Of a stretch of DNA of 29,917 nucleotides, positions 1-6,971 are shown piece by piece. The stretch is from the IMG/VR virus record IMGVR_UViG_3300046007_009002, positions 1 through 29,917 of that record; one strand, written 5' to 3'. Each line of letters opens with the position of its first letter. Position 1 is the stretch's first letter. A program made the position numbers and the translations under genes. The DNA is from a virus. Under the pieces are notes generated by a model. That model did no database searches. It saw only the letters and a list, made by a program, of their open reading frames with translations, and was not told the origin of the DNA.

Positions 1-1697
1 AGTTTACCTTTATGTAGGCGTTTTTCTTCATAATACTTCCAGACATTAGGAGCCCATTTTTCAAGAAGAGGTGCCATCTGGGCGCAGAGGGCCTGAATTT
101 CTAGTTGGGCGTCCATCTTTGCCCTAAGATCCATAAAATGTAGAACAGACCTGAGGTTAAATGATACTACAAAGTTTTGACGAATAGCTTGTGGGAGATA
201 ATCTCTGATGTGTTCCTCACACATCCCCTTTTCATACTTTGCTGCGTATCTCTTACACCCCTCATAAATGAAATCTAATTCATCATTATAGTCAGCGAGG
301 GTCCAATCATATTTTTTACCTTGACGATTTGTATAATACCCTGGAGGACGAATATAAAAAACGTCTTCAACTGGAAGTTCGTCGTTGACAACCTTTAATA
401 CTCGTTTACCCGTATAGCGTTGAGATTGACAATTGTGTACCACAACTCCGTCGCAAACAAAATTATGATATTTTCCATCAACCTCAATATCATAAGTAAT
501 ATCAGTCCGCAAAAACTCAATTGAAGAAATTGAAACAAAGTGTGTTCTTAATGCCTTATGTTCTTTAGCGTGACAACTAGAGCACAGGATCTCATAATTA
601 TCAATGTTATACGCTTGATTGATGTCTTCTTTAACAGGTGTTTTATGATGACAATGAAGTTTAGTTGTTGCCCCGCAATTAGAGCAGATCCTTCCATGAT
701 GATCCAGAATATTTTCTTTGTTATATTTTTGCCAATTATAAACTCTGACTTCTGTATTATCCGGATGTTTTCTACCAGGATGACCACATTCTTCTATTTT
801 TTCATGAGCCTTAGAAATATTTTTAATTGCATTTTCTTTTCGCAATTTTCTTTGCTCTTCGGTAAAATGAGAGGTATCCAGTTTTTTACCAGTATTATGG
901 TCCTTCCTAATTTCCCAGGTTAACCCAAATTTATAAGCATATTTTTTAATAACCTCATAAGAGACTCCTAGTTCCTCAGATATTTGCATTGGCGTCTTAG
1001 TTTTTAATTCTGACGCCAACCAAACTGGATTAGTATACTTTTCCCTGGCTTCACCAATTAAGGCCAAAGATACGCCATTACAGGATACCTTATCGCCTAC
1101 ACTAAGTTCTTTAAGGCGCCGCCATCCACTTTCAGTGAAAATTCGGTGGTCCATTGAGCACTTTAGTTGCTTTCCATCATCTAAGGTAACTAGATATAGA
1201 TCTTTTTCCGTGTTTTTAAATACTTTTCCAATCTTTGAATATTCAAAATAACCCCTATCTTCATTAAGACTTCGGACTAAAGGAAGTTCTTCTCCTTTAG
1301 TATACATTTCATACAACTGAGAAATAGTTGTAGTCTTTACTTTTTTTCTTTTATTCACGGTAATTAAACTTTCTCCTGCTAAGCAGTCAAAAGTAACTCC
1401 GACTCGATGAGTTCTGGCCTGCACCATTACGCTATGAACATATCCAGAAACAGAAAATGTAATCTGTGGATGCTCGGCGCAGCCCCAATGATGGCGTTCA
1501 TTAGCCAAAAGAGTTTCTACAACCCATTCCCCGCACTTTGCCGGAGAAGGAATTTTTTGTTCATGAATAGGTGTTTCAGAATAATCATTTCTTGCTGCCT
1601 GGTATATAACCTGCTCAGGAATAGGATAACACTGAAGAACCACTGTCTGTAAACGTTTATCTAATTCAAGAAGATCGGCTGCTTTTACTGGTCGCAT
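1..1697 (-). CDS. thyX: Flavin-dependent thymidylate synthase ThyX, intein-interrupted, 3' end outside window
   Basis: ThyX makes dTMP from dUMP using methylene-tetrahydrofolate, FAD and NADPH, and supplies dTTP for phage DNA synthesis. The frame is open from an ATG at 1697 to base 1, so the C-terminus lies beyond the window. The N-extein (104 residues) ends with VQARTHRVGVTFD and the C-extein resumes with CQSQRYTGKR. Joined, they form the ThyX signature (RHRxxSxNxxSxRY type) with the conserved Ser and Arg of QSQRY. The C-extein continues with text typical of cyanophage ThyX (for example DVFYIRPPGYYTN). The intein must be spliced out for activity. Phage-borne thyX is common in cyanophages. 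Identification is by motif and is secure. Confidence 0.95.
   Translation of the reverse strand, partial: MRPVKAADLLELDKRLQTVVLQCYPIPEQVIYQAARNDYSETPIHEQKIPSPAKCGEWVVETLLANERHHWGCAEHPQITFSVSGYVHSVMVQARTHRVGVTFDCLAGESLITVNKRKKVKTTTISQLYEMYTKGEELPLVRSLNEDRGYFEYSKIGKVFKNTEKDLYLVTLDDGKQLKCSMDHRIFTESGWRRLKELSVGDKVSCNGVSLALIGEAREKYTNPVWLASELKTKTPMQISEELGVSYEVIKKYAYKFGLTWEIRKDHNTGKKLDTSHFTEEQRKLRKENAIKNISKAHEKIEECGHPGRKHPDNTEVRVYNWQKYNKENILDHHGRICSNCGATTKLHCHHKTPVKEDINQAYNIDNYEILCSSCHAKEHKALRTHFVSISSIEFLRTDITYDIEVDGKYHNFVCDGVVVHNCQSQRYTGKRVLKVVNDELPVEDVFYIRPPGYYTNRQGKKYDWTLADYNDELDFIYEGCKRYAAKYEKGMCEEHIRDYLPQAIRQNFVVSFNLRSVLHFMDLRAKMDAQLEIQALCAQMAPLLEKWAPNVWKYYEEKRLHKGK
432..1385 (-). mobile_element. 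Intein with HNH homing endonuclease domain inside ThyX
   Basis: This in-frame insertion of 318 codons starts with Cys (CLAGESLITV, block A). A block B-like segment follows (KCSMDHRIFT...GWRRL, with the usual His). It ends with YDIEVDGKYHNF...VVVHN, whose terminal His-Asn precedes Cys+1 of the C-extein (429-431). Between the splicing blocks lie a short helix-turn-helix-like stretch (MQISEELGVSYEVIKKYAY) and an HNH nuclease core: CSNC, then HCHHKTP, an Asn, and CSSCHAKEH. All residues expected for Cys/Asn-type protein splicing are present, so the element looks active. It sits in the substrate-binding motif of ThyX, where inexact loss would kill the enzyme. Confidence 0.93.
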
Positions 1698-1699
1698 AA

Positions 1700-1861
1700 T
1701 CAATTTTCCTTACGTAGTTTTTTAAGTTTTTTAAACTCTTCTTTAATCATCTTATAAGCCTCATCAGAAGTGAGCTTATCACCCATTTCTAACCCAACAA
1801 TAATCTCCACTCGGTCTGAAAAATTACCCAGACCTTTTTCAAAATCAGTCAAATCAAACAT
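1700..1861 (-). CDS. Small hypothetical protein, 53 aa
   Basis: A 53-codon frame begins MFDLTDFEKGLGNFSDRVEI and ends in a lysine-rich helix (EEFKKLKKLRKEN). It fills the gap between thyX (starting 3 bases downstream) and the 74-residue gene upstream, which it overlaps by 8 bases. Tight packing and the acidic-then-basic composition suggest a real small phage protein. No family is recognised. Confidence 0.65.
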   Translation of the reverse strand: MFDLTDFEKGLGNFSDRVEIIVGLEMGDKLTSDEAYKMIKEEFKKLKKLRKEN

Positions 1862-2078
1862 CATCGTTCCTCCATCTTACAGAAACATTTGGTAAATTAA
1901 ACTCGGGCTCTTCATAATACTCTGGATCCTCATAATCATCTTTGGTTATAAGATCCCGGATATCAATAACATTTTCATTTTTAGTAGGCATAACTCCTTC
2001 ATCAACCGTCTCTAATTTTAGTTGCTCAAGAAGAAGTTCAATGTTTTTTATGATCAATTTTATTCGTTCATTCTTCAT
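1854..2078 (-). CDS. Hypothetical protein, 74 aa
   Basis: The N-terminal 25 residues (MKNERIKLIIKNIELLLEQL) look like an amphipathic helix or coiled coil. The C-terminal half is very acidic (DDYEDPEYYEEPEF), which would fit a protein-protein contact. Its start overlaps the speD stop by 4 bases (ATGA), suggesting translational coupling. No family is recognised. Confidence 0.7.
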   Translation of the reverse strand: MKNERIKLIIKNIELLLEQLKLETVDEGVMPTKNENVIDIRDLITKDDYEDPEYYEEPEFNLPNVSVRWRNDDV

Positions 2079-2401
2079 CGTGCAATAAACTCCAAATTAT
2101 AACTTTCTGGATTCAGTTCTTGGATTATTTTATGACACCCAACAACCGGATCAACCTCACTACATGTAAAAACATCTGCATAGGCCTCTCCCTTTTCGGG
2201 GACAGTATGGATTGAAATATGAGACTCGGCTAGTAGCAAAATAATTGTAACTCCTTGTGGTTCAAATTTATGATAAGATTTTTGTAAGATAGTGGCTTCG
2301 CAAAGAAGGGCCGAATCAATAAGTAGGTTTAAAAGAAACTCTAGGTCGTCTAGAAGTTCAAACTTACACCCATACAGGTTTAAAATGTAGTGGCTACCCA
2401 T
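2075..2401 (-). CDS. speD: S-adenosylmethionine decarboxylase proenzyme
   Basis: SpeD decarboxylates SAM to supply aminopropyl groups for spermidine. The bacterial (class 1B) signature is intact: AESHISIHTVPEKGEAYADV at residues 58-77, then FTC. Ser60 is the expected self-cleavage site that becomes the pyruvoyl group, with His65 and Cys80 as the processing and catalytic residues. At 108 residues it is slightly shorter than typical bacterial SpeD (about 115-130), missing mainly N- and C-terminal edges. speD is a known auxiliary metabolic gene of cyanophages. Its last bases overlap the 74-aa gene, and it starts on the last base of the next gene upstream. Confidence 0.92.
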   Translation of the reverse strand: MGSHYILNLYGCKFELLDDLEFLLNLLIDSALLCEATILQKSYHKFEPQGVTIILLLAESHISIHTVPEKGEAYADVFTCSEVDPVVGCHKIIQELNPESYNLEFIAR

Positions 2402-2598
2402 CAGTCTACGGGAGGATCCGCCTCGGCCTCTTGGATCAGACCCGAAATATAAGTCTCGGTTTCATCCATAACCTGAACCTGATAAAGATTTGATTTCATA
2501 ATTTTCTTTGCCTTTTTATACTTTTTGATAATGTTGTTAATTTCTTGTTTATTTATTGATAGTTTGAGTTTATTACCCTCACCAAAACCAGCGGACAT
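2401..2598 (-). CDS. Hypothetical protein, 65 aa
   Basis: This small basic protein has a lysine-rich helical middle (INNIIKKYKKAKKIMKSNLY) and an acidic tail. It ends on the base where speD begins and starts directly after the 101-residue gene, so it lies within one translationally coupled string. No domain is recognised. Confidence 0.65.
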   Translation of the reverse strand: MSAGFGEGNKLKLSINKQEINNIIKKYKKAKKIMKSNLYQVQVMDETETYISGLIQEAEADPPVD

Positions 2599-2904
2599 TT
2601 AAGAATTCCTCCTTTTCTTTTCTTTTTTATCCTGTTCTCCCCAGAGTTTAGGGTTCACGTTACCATAACCAAAACGAATGTCTTTTACGTTCCGGAATTT
2701 GTCATAATAAAGATCAAATAAACTGGCCCGTTTGCTGCATCTACAAACGTCCATCACAACCGAGCCCTGTTCATTTTCATAAAAAACAAGATAAGCATCC
2801 TTAGGAAAGCTTCTATCCTTGGCCTGGGCCATTGTGGCATTGGCAAAAAGAAGTTGACAATTATACCTTTTGGGTAATGTTAGCATTTCCTCTTCTGACC
2901 ACAT
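2599..2904 (-). CDS. Hypothetical protein, about 101 aa
   Basis: The frame is open from 2922. The ATG at 2904 (MWSEEEMLTLPKRYN) is preferred because GGGAGG lies 5 bases upstream; an adjacent ATG at 2907 is equally in frame. This start overlaps the stop of the DUF6433-like gene. The middle has two cysteines (VCRCSK) and a beta-strand-like stretch (DAYLVFYENEQGSVVMDV); the tail is strongly basic (KKEKKRRNS). It looks like a conserved cyanophage protein, but no function is recognised. Confidence 0.7.
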   Translation of the reverse strand: MWSEEEMLTLPKRYNCQLLFANATMAQAKDRSFPKDAYLVFYENEQGSVVMDVCRCSKRASLFDLYYDKFRNVKDIRFGYGNVNPKLWGEQDKKEKKRRNS

Positions 2905-3461
2905 CATGACCTCCCACCCCATCGGATGAAAGGATAGGCCTCTTGAATAAGATCGAATGGTAATTTATACCTATCGGTCAGTTTTTTGTCCTTTACGAGG
3001 CACATAATCTCGGCCTCTTTTGGATGAAGCCCCTCTAGCATCTGAATAAAAATAGTTTCGCGTCGAATAGAACTCAGAGTATCATCACCGCCTTTAATAA
3101 AGAAATGAAACTTATTGTATTCATTTCTGAGAGTCGTTTTTAGGTTTCCTCCAACGGCATCAACCATTTTATCATCAATTTGCTTTTTAATTGCCTCAGA
3201 AAGAGAATCATTTCCAGGGGCAATATCTGGATTGCTTGAATAAGGCACGTCTCCTTGAGGGAGAACAGTAATTACAGAATCATCATAATTCCAGATAAAA
3301 AGGGCCACTAGGGCATCATTTTGATACTTTTGGAGAACCTCAATTTTCTTGGCCTTGGTTCTTTGTGAACAGGCCAGTTCTAGAATCTCATGTTGAAATG
3401 GATTAGATGGTAGTTCAACTTGTGTAGTCTTGGGCTTCTTCGCCGTCGCAGTCTGTGTCAT
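2904..3461 (-). CDS. Conserved phage protein, DUF6433-like
   Basis: The protein is about 185 residues if translation begins at the ATG at 3461 (MTQTATAKKPKTTQVELP). The frame extends to 3485 through two earlier Met codons. It has a charged N-terminus, a helical region (NPFQHEILELACSQRTKAKK), a FIWNYDDSV strand and a C-terminal block containing MLEGLHPKEAEIMCLVKDK. That block resembles a family found across T4-like cyanophages (DUF6433, from memory). Function is unknown. It overlaps the membrane gene upstream by 47 bases. Confidence 0.75.
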   Translation of the reverse strand: MTQTATAKKPKTTQVELPSNPFQHEILELACSQRTKAKKIEVLQKYQNDALVALFIWNYDDSVITVLPQGDVPYSSNPDIAPGNDSLSEAIKKQIDDKMVDAVGGNLKTTLRNEYNKFHFFIKGGDDTLSSIRRETIFIQMLEGLHPKEAEIMCLVKDKKLTDRYKLPFDLIQEAYPFIRWGGRS

Positions 3462-3681
3462 CGAAATAGTCCTCATGTATGTCAAGTTTTGGTGTAAATC
3501 TTAGTGCAATAATTTCGTCTGGTAAAATATTTCCGGAAGCATCTAGAAATTCGGGATGGATAAAAGGCTGGTCTGGTTCTTTATTGTTCATATAATGTGA
3601 AGCGATCCAACCAACAATCGCCCCGACCACAAAAAGCAATAATACTAAAATGACACTAATGAAAATTGCTATTGAATACAT
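3415..3681 (-). CDS. Single-pass membrane protein, 88 aa
   Basis: Residues 3-26 (SIAIFISVILVLLLFVVGAI, then VGWI) form a clear transmembrane helix. The remaining soluble segment is acidic (DIHEDYFDDTDCDGEEAQDY). A strong ribosome binding site (AAGGAG, 6 bases before the ATG at 3681) fixes the start. N-in or N-out topology cannot be decided. No family is recognised. Confidence 0.75.
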   Translation of the reverse strand: MYSIAIFISVILVLLLFVVGAIVGWIASHYMNNKEPDQPFIHPEFLDASGNILPDEIIALRFTPKLDIHEDYFDDTDCDGEEAQDYTS

Positions 3682-3874
3682 CTGTTTTCTCCTTAGATTT
3701 GGTTCCGGTCAGACTTACAGAAAACTGAAATCTTCTAGAGAAAAGAGAAACAGACTTCTGCAAGTTAAAATTGAAAAAGTGTTCCTCCTGCTTATTATTA
3801 CTTTTTGAATCAAGCATCCAATCGAATCCCCGATTTCTTTTACTATTTAGGTTTTCGTTTGGATTTTCTGGCAT
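3656..3874 (-). CDS. Hypothetical protein, 72 aa or shorter
   Basis: This frame covers the gap between two better-supported genes and overlaps both. An internal Met at 3817 (MLDSKSNNKQEEHF) would avoid the upstream overlap and give 53 residues. The protein is polar, with an alternating pattern (RRFQFSVSLTGTKS) that could form beta strands. No strong ribosome binding site is seen for the outer start. Existence is likely only because the gap would otherwise be empty. Confidence 0.45.
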   Translation of the reverse strand: MPENPNENLNSKRNRGFDWMLDSKSNNKQEEHFFNFNLQKSVSLFSRRFQFSVSLTGTKSKEKTDVFNSNFH

Positions 3875-4193
3875 TCTTTTCTTTTATATAAACATCACAG
3901 TCAGAAATAAAACCTAAAATATAATTCATAATTTTCCTAGCCTCTGGTTTTGATAAGTGACCATAAGCCTCCCTTAATTGTTTGGCATCCTCGGACTGAC
4001 CTCCTTGGAGATACAAATTTAATTCTTCGGCCAGGGTTCTTATATTTGTTGCCACATTACTCTTTTTAAAGTCCTGGGCGTCGATTCTTCGGGCATTTTT
4101 TACCTTAAGGTACGAATAAAAGTTCATAACGAACTTCTTTTCTTTAAAGGCAAAATCTATGGCCCGTTCAACATCATAGAAAGTTTCTTCCAT
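3843..4193 (-). CDS. Hypothetical protein, 116 aa, basic C-terminus
   Basis: A mostly helical protein is predicted (MEETFYDVERAIDFAFKEKK at the start; EARKIMNYILGFISDCDVYI later). It has a short basic tail (KNARKSKRKPK) that could touch nucleic acid. It starts on the last base of the glutaredoxin stop codon, so the two are probably translated together. No family is recognised. Confidence 0.75.
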   Translation of the reverse strand: MEETFYDVERAIDFAFKEKKFVMNFYSYLKVKNARRIDAQDFKKSNVATNIRTLAEELNLYLQGGQSEDAKQLREAYGHLSKPEARKIMNYILGFISDCDVYIKEKNARKSKRKPK

Positions 4194-4429
4194 TAAACAA
4201 GATTATTCTCCCTTAAGTATTTAACCGTATCGACGCACCCGCCGAGTTTTTGATCATTGAGAATAACCTGAGGAAAAGTTGAGTCCGGACCAAAATTATC
4301 AATAAATTGTTGACGACTAAAATCCTCGTCAAGGGTGTAAACAGTATGTTCAAAGTTATACGTGAACATCACAGACTTAATTTTATCACAGTATGGACAA
4401 CCGTGTTTTGAATAAATGGTAAATTTCAT
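4193..4429 (-). CDS. Glutaredoxin
   Basis: This thiol-disulfide oxidoreductase probably serves as electron donor to a phage or host ribonucleotide reductase, as T4 NrdC does. The 78-residue protein has the full glutaredoxin pattern: CPYC active site at residues 11-14, FPQV with the cis-proline at 52-55, and GGC (residues 63-65) at the glutathione-binding loop. It overlaps the coiled-coil gene upstream by 4 bases. Together with thyX and the deaminase it belongs to nucleotide metabolism. The family call is secure; the specific partner is inferred. Confidence 0.93.
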   Translation of the reverse strand: MKFTIYSKHGCPYCDKIKSVMFTYNFEHTVYTLDEDFSRQQFIDNFGPDSTFPQVILNDQKLGGCVDTVKYLRENNLV

Positions 4430-4665
4430 TGCTGTTCTAGTCTTTGTAGTTTTTGTCTAAGAGCCGCATCTTCGCGCTCTTTTTGAACTCTTTCTCTTTC
4501 GGCCTCTCTTTCTTCTTGTTCGGCCTTTAGTTGGGCCGCCCTGTCTTCCCTTTCTTTTTCCCTCTCTTTGGCCTGTTGGTCTAGCATTGCCTGCCTTTGT
4601 TCACGCTCTAGACGTTGCCTATCGGCAATAGAAGTCTGTTCTAAAAACTGGCCGTATGTTTTCAT
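4426..4665 (-). CDS. Coiled-coil protein, 79 aa
   Basis: Nearly the whole protein is one Glu/Arg/Gln-rich helix (REQRQAMLDQQAKEREKERE and onward), a strong coiled-coil or single-alpha-helix candidate. The N-terminus is MKTYGQFLEQTSIADRQR. The ATG follows a short leader containing the ATACTC/GAGTAT hairpin and a late-promoter-like octamer, so it may be expressed late. A structural, scaffold or head-associated role is possible but not shown. Confidence 0.8.
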   Translation of the reverse strand: MKTYGQFLEQTSIADRQRLEREQRQAMLDQQAKEREKEREDRAAQLKAEQEEREAERERVQKEREDAALRQKLQRLEQQ

Positions 4666-4671
4666 TTCTTT

Positions 4672-4693
4672 ATACTCTTTTAGAGTATTTAGA
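4672..4693 (-). promoter_or_regulatory. Late-promoter-like octamer overlapping a hairpin
   Basis: TCTAAATA occupies 4693-4686, one or two substitutions from the T4 late octamer TATAAATA. It overlaps the 5' arm of a 6-bp hairpin (ATACTC 4688-4683, loop of 5, GAGTAT 4677-4672). A start at about 4680 would fall in the loop, removing the 5' arm. The same geometry is seen at 24.27 kb. The octamer is non-canonical and overlaps the stop codon of the 58-aa gene, so confidence is low. Confidence 0.35.
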
Positions 4694-4865
4694 AATTTGT
4701 CGGATCCATAAACATCTCACCGGCCCCTTTGCCAGAAAGAGTCTTGACAAGCAATTCAGTAAAGCGTTCCATTTTATCATAATGGACCGAGGACACATTG
4801 TCGTTAATGGCCCTTTTCAAGGCGATAAGCTCTTCTTGCTCGGATTCGGTGAGGTGATTAATCAT
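4689..4865 (-). CDS. Small hypothetical protein, 58 aa
   Basis: A 58-codon frame starts MINHLTESEQEELIALKRAI and ends GKGAGEMFMDPTNF. It fits exactly between its neighbours and overlaps the 74-aa gene upstream by ATGA. The acidic helical N-terminus and even codon pattern support a real gene. No family is recognised. Confidence 0.7.
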   Translation of the reverse strand: MINHLTESEQEELIALKRAINDNVSSVHYDKMERFTELLVKTLSGKGAGEMFMDPTNF

Positions 4866-5086
4866 CCAAACAGGCCTCCAAACATGTCGCCGCCTTGTTT
4901 TTTCATCAGGTCTTCCATCTTGTCATTGATCTTGTCCATCTTAATCATATGGTCAAGCTCGTTGATGATTTTGGAAATAGTGTGAATAGTCCCAGGCTTT
5001 TCGTTTTTGGCTGCCCAGTACAGAGAATCCCGAAGAACCCCTTCGGCCTCTTTTAGTTTGTCTTCTACTTTTTCAGATAGTGCCAT
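4862..5086 (-). CDS. Hypothetical protein, 74 aa
   Basis: A helical, charged small protein (MALSEKVEDKLKEAEGVLRD) with a Gly/Phe-rich end (GGDMFGGLFG). The tail resembles flexible C-termini of small phage adaptor proteins, but no homologue is recognised. GGAG lies upstream of the ATG. It overlaps both neighbours slightly. Confidence 0.75.
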   Translation of the reverse strand: MALSEKVEDKLKEAEGVLRDSLYWAAKNEKPGTIHTISKIINELDHMIKMDKINDKMEDLMKKQGGDMFGGLFG

Positions 5087-5291
5087 GATTTTTTTCTCCT
5101 GTTTTTGTAATGGTTACTTGGTCTTTTTTGAGTTTGTATCTTGTGATGTGGGATTGTAAATGCTCCTTACAAGAAAAGTAACAAACCTTTTCTACTCCTC
5201 GATCATTGTATTTTAGGGTTATTGGAAATGCAATGTGGAAAGGAGGAAGTTCTAGACTAACTTGTTCAGGTTTTTGTTTCTTTGAATTCAT
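5073..5291 (-). CDS. Hypothetical protein, 72 aa
   Basis: The ATG at 5291 (MNSKKQKPEQVSLELPPFHI) is preferred over a TTG at 5318 that would deepen the overlap with the gene upstream. The protein looks beta-rich (HIAFPITLKYNDRGVEKVCY) and has two cysteines (VCYFSCKEH). A zinc site is possible but only two ligands are evident. Unrecognised. Confidence 0.65.
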   Translation of the reverse strand: MNSKKQKPEQVSLELPPFHIAFPITLKYNDRGVEKVCYFSCKEHLQSHITRYKLKKDQVTITKTGEKNHGTI

Positions 5292-5412
5292 TTTTGAAGT
5301 ATTGATTGTAGCGAACAAATCGCCAAACTGAAGGAGTAACCCCTAAAGAATAACAGCACTCACAATAACTCAAGAATTCATACCATGGGGTCGTTGGATC
5401 CAGACTACTCAT
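5266..5412 (-). CDS. Small hypothetical protein, 48 aa
   Basis: Translation probably starts at the ATG at 5412 (MSSLDPTTPWYEFLSYCECC), whose codon overlaps the stop region of the 191-aa gene (DEX stop at 5405). The open frame extends to 5466 but that part lies inside the upstream gene. It is aromatic-rich with three cysteines (CECC). No family is recognised. Confidence 0.6.
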   Translation of the reverse strand: MSSLDPTTPWYEFLSYCECCYSLGVTPSVWRFVRYNQYFKNEFKETKT

Positions 5413-5980
5413 CGTGATAAACAATATCCTCAGTGTGTCTAAAAAGAACCGAGGCCGAGAATTCAATAAAATGATTCATATTAGTCTGAATTTGTTCAGG
5501 TGAGTCTGAAAAATTATCAGTAATAGCCGCGATCATGTCTTCTGACGGAACCCTGGCCATAAGAAGGGCCAGGACAGCAATCAAATAACAGGCGCTCCAA
5601 TGACCCGGAGAAACACTTGACATTGCCAAAATGGAATCTAATGTTCCTGGTTCACCCTCTTCAAGTTCCTCATCAGAAGTATAATACCCGATTGCCGTCA
5701 TTCCACAGATCCAGATCATTTCAAAAAGAAAGAAGTTCTGGGTATCAGTATCCATCAGTAGAATTTCTTCTTTACTCGGAACCTCTTCCTTTCTAATGGA
5801 TTCAAAAATTGTTTCTGGAACCCCTTCAAGTTCATAATCATCCGGAATTGACTGGCATAAATCATGTCGCCTCATAAGACACTCAAGATATTCAATGGTG
5901 AAATCGGCAGATTCCTGACCATCTTTCTTGATGTCATTAATCCTTGTTTGTAAGGATGATAAATCAAATTTTTCGTCCAT
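5405..5980 (-). CDS. Hypothetical acidic protein, 191 aa
   Basis: A strongly acidic, helical protein (MDEKFDLSSLQTRINDIKKD; later DEELEEGEPGTLDS). Two hydrophobic stretches (FFLFEMIWICGMTAIGYY and HWSACYLIAVLALLMARV) look like buried helices rather than exported membrane anchors, since acidic segments surround them. The high negative charge could suit a DNA mimic or inhibitor, but this is speculation. It overlaps the membrane gene upstream by 17 bases. Confidence 0.75.
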   Translation of the reverse strand: MDEKFDLSSLQTRINDIKKDGQESADFTIEYLECLMRRHDLCQSIPDDYELEGVPETIFESIRKEEVPSKEEILLMDTDTQNFFLFEMIWICGMTAIGYYTSDEELEEGEPGTLDSILAMSSVSPGHWSACYLIAVLALLMARVPSEDMIAAITDNFSDSPEQIQTNMNHFIEFSASVLFRHTEDIVYHDE

Positions 5981-6215
5981 TATTCAGATCTTGGTGGAGT
6001 TCTTTTGCAATTTTAGCATATCGCCTTTTCATAATAAAATTTGTGATTGGGTTTTTAGGGTGGAAGCGGATCATCCAAATATAACGTTCAAGGGTTATTT
6101 TGGCAATCCTGAGAACCAAAATAAAATAGTCGGCCACGTTTTTATCAATAAGCATCATGGCGGCCAGGATGAAAAAGATAAAAAGTAGACCAGAGTAATA
6201 AGGATTTAAAAACAT
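5964..6215 (-). CDS. Membrane protein, 83 aa
   Basis: An N-terminal transmembrane helix (YYSGLLFIFFILAAMMLI, residues 6-23) is followed by a second, weaker hydrophobic stretch (VADYFILVLRIAKITL). The C-terminal tail is basic and probably cytoplasmic (MKRRYAKIAKELHQDL). The ATG at 6215 sits on the last base of the next gene upstream. No family is recognised. Confidence 0.75.
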   Translation of the reverse strand: MFLNPYYSGLLFIFFILAAMMLIDKNVADYFILVLRIAKITLERYIWMIRFHPKNPITNFIMKRRYAKIAKELHQDLNNGRKI

Positions 6216-6526
6216 TAATCTCGTCTCATATGGTCATTGTCGTTTTTGAAAAAATCAGCCAGGTCATCGATGCTACTTTGTCCAGTAATATGGCTAGAAG
6301 GATCCGGATTTCCTAGATTCATTTGATCCAGGAAGTCATCTAGACTTCCTTCTTCTACAGGTCCCTGAATGGCCCTCCTGCGGGCCTTCTGGAGCATATC
6401 ATACACTGATCGGTTGGCCCTAGACCATTTTTCAATCAGGACCATATCAGGAAAAGAAACGTGTTGTTTATTTTCGATTCGATTACAAATCTCCTCTAGC
6501 TGTAGCCTAACTTTTGTTGAAATCAT
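6215..6526 (-). CDS. Conserved hypothetical protein, 103 aa
   Basis: The first 50 residues (MISTKVRLQLEEICNRIENK, then a helix with VSFPDMVLIEKWSRANRSVY) look like a small helical domain known to me from cyanophages. An acidic low-complexity linker and a short C-terminal acidic helix (SIDDLADFFKND) follow. The hydrophobic-acidic end is reminiscent of clamp- or polymerase-binding tails of phage late-transcription factors. That is a guess, not a family match. Confidence 0.75.
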   Translation of the reverse strand: MISTKVRLQLEEICNRIENKQHVSFPDMVLIEKWSRANRSVYDMLQKARRRAIQGPVEEGSLDDFLDQMNLGNPDPSSHITGQSSIDDLADFFKNDNDHMRRD

Positions 6527-6747
6527 TTGGTTCTCTTGGAACGTGGTTTTATTTTAACAGTATTTTTACTAGGAGTCGGTTTAGATGTGACAGTTTCTAA
6601 ATTGGCACTATGTTCTTTAATGCACTTCCTACATTGAGGAATGGTATTGAAAACGTCTAGCTGTTGGCCGCGATAAACCACCATCCATTGTTTCTTTCCA
6701 AACCTAAAAACACCGTAATTACCACAATCAGAAATGAATCCACCCAT
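6523..6747 (-). CDS. Hypothetical protein, 74 aa
   Basis: The N-terminal part looks like a small beta domain (GNYGVFRFGKKQWMVVYRGQ) with CRKC (residues 39-42). The C-terminus is a lysine/threonine-rich disordered tail (VKIKPRSKRTK). It is the first gene of the long minus-strand string and lies 34 bases downstream of the terminator hairpin. The function is unknown. Confidence 0.7.
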   Translation of the reverse strand: MGGFISDCGNYGVFRFGKKQWMVVYRGQQLDVFNTIPQCRKCIKEHSANLETVTSKPTPSKNTVKIKPRSKRTK

Positions 6748-6775
6748 TATTTTTTAATCTAGTTGTTCTATTTAG

Positions 6776-6803
6776 AAAAAAGGGGCACAAGGCCCCTGTT
6801 TTT
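6776..6803 (-). terminator. Intrinsic terminator, possibly bidirectional
   Basis: A 6-bp GC-rich stem (AGGGGC 6781-6786, GCCCCT 6792-6797) with a 5-base loop is preceded by an A-run and followed by a T-run. It can therefore act in either direction. On the minus strand it ends the hli transcript before the 6523-6747 gene. Confidence 0.85.
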
Positions 6804-6811
6804 AATAAGTC

Positions 6812-6970
6812 TCAAAGAAACTTCATTAAAACTAAAATCGTCGTAAGTACTAGAGATGCTAATATCAAAGGGCTGGGGACTGGCTCTCTTGAGAAAACCG
6901 CCTTTAAAATTATCAGCGACGACACCACTATAGATGATGACAATGCCGCTATATAAATAACTTCACCCAT
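6812..6970 (-). CDS. Two-helix membrane microprotein, 52 aa
   Basis: The frame begins MGEVIYIAALSSSIVVSSLI and contains two hydrophobic helices (residues 5-23 and 33-52) separated by FSREPVPSP. It starts one base after the hli stop, so the two are probably cotranscribed and cotranslated. A thylakoid or inner membrane location is expected. No family is recognised. Confidence 0.65.
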   Translation of the reverse strand: MGEVIYIAALSSSIVVSSLIILKAVFSREPVPSPLILASLVLTTILVLMKFL

Positions 6971-6971
6971 T

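Noticed and set aside
558-923. Plus-strand 121-aa frame
   Set aside because: Antisense to the well-supported intein in thyX.
6950-6960. Plus-strand TATAAATA near the two-helix membrane gene
   Set aside because: No plus-strand gene lies downstream for 15 kb; probably chance in AT-rich DNA.
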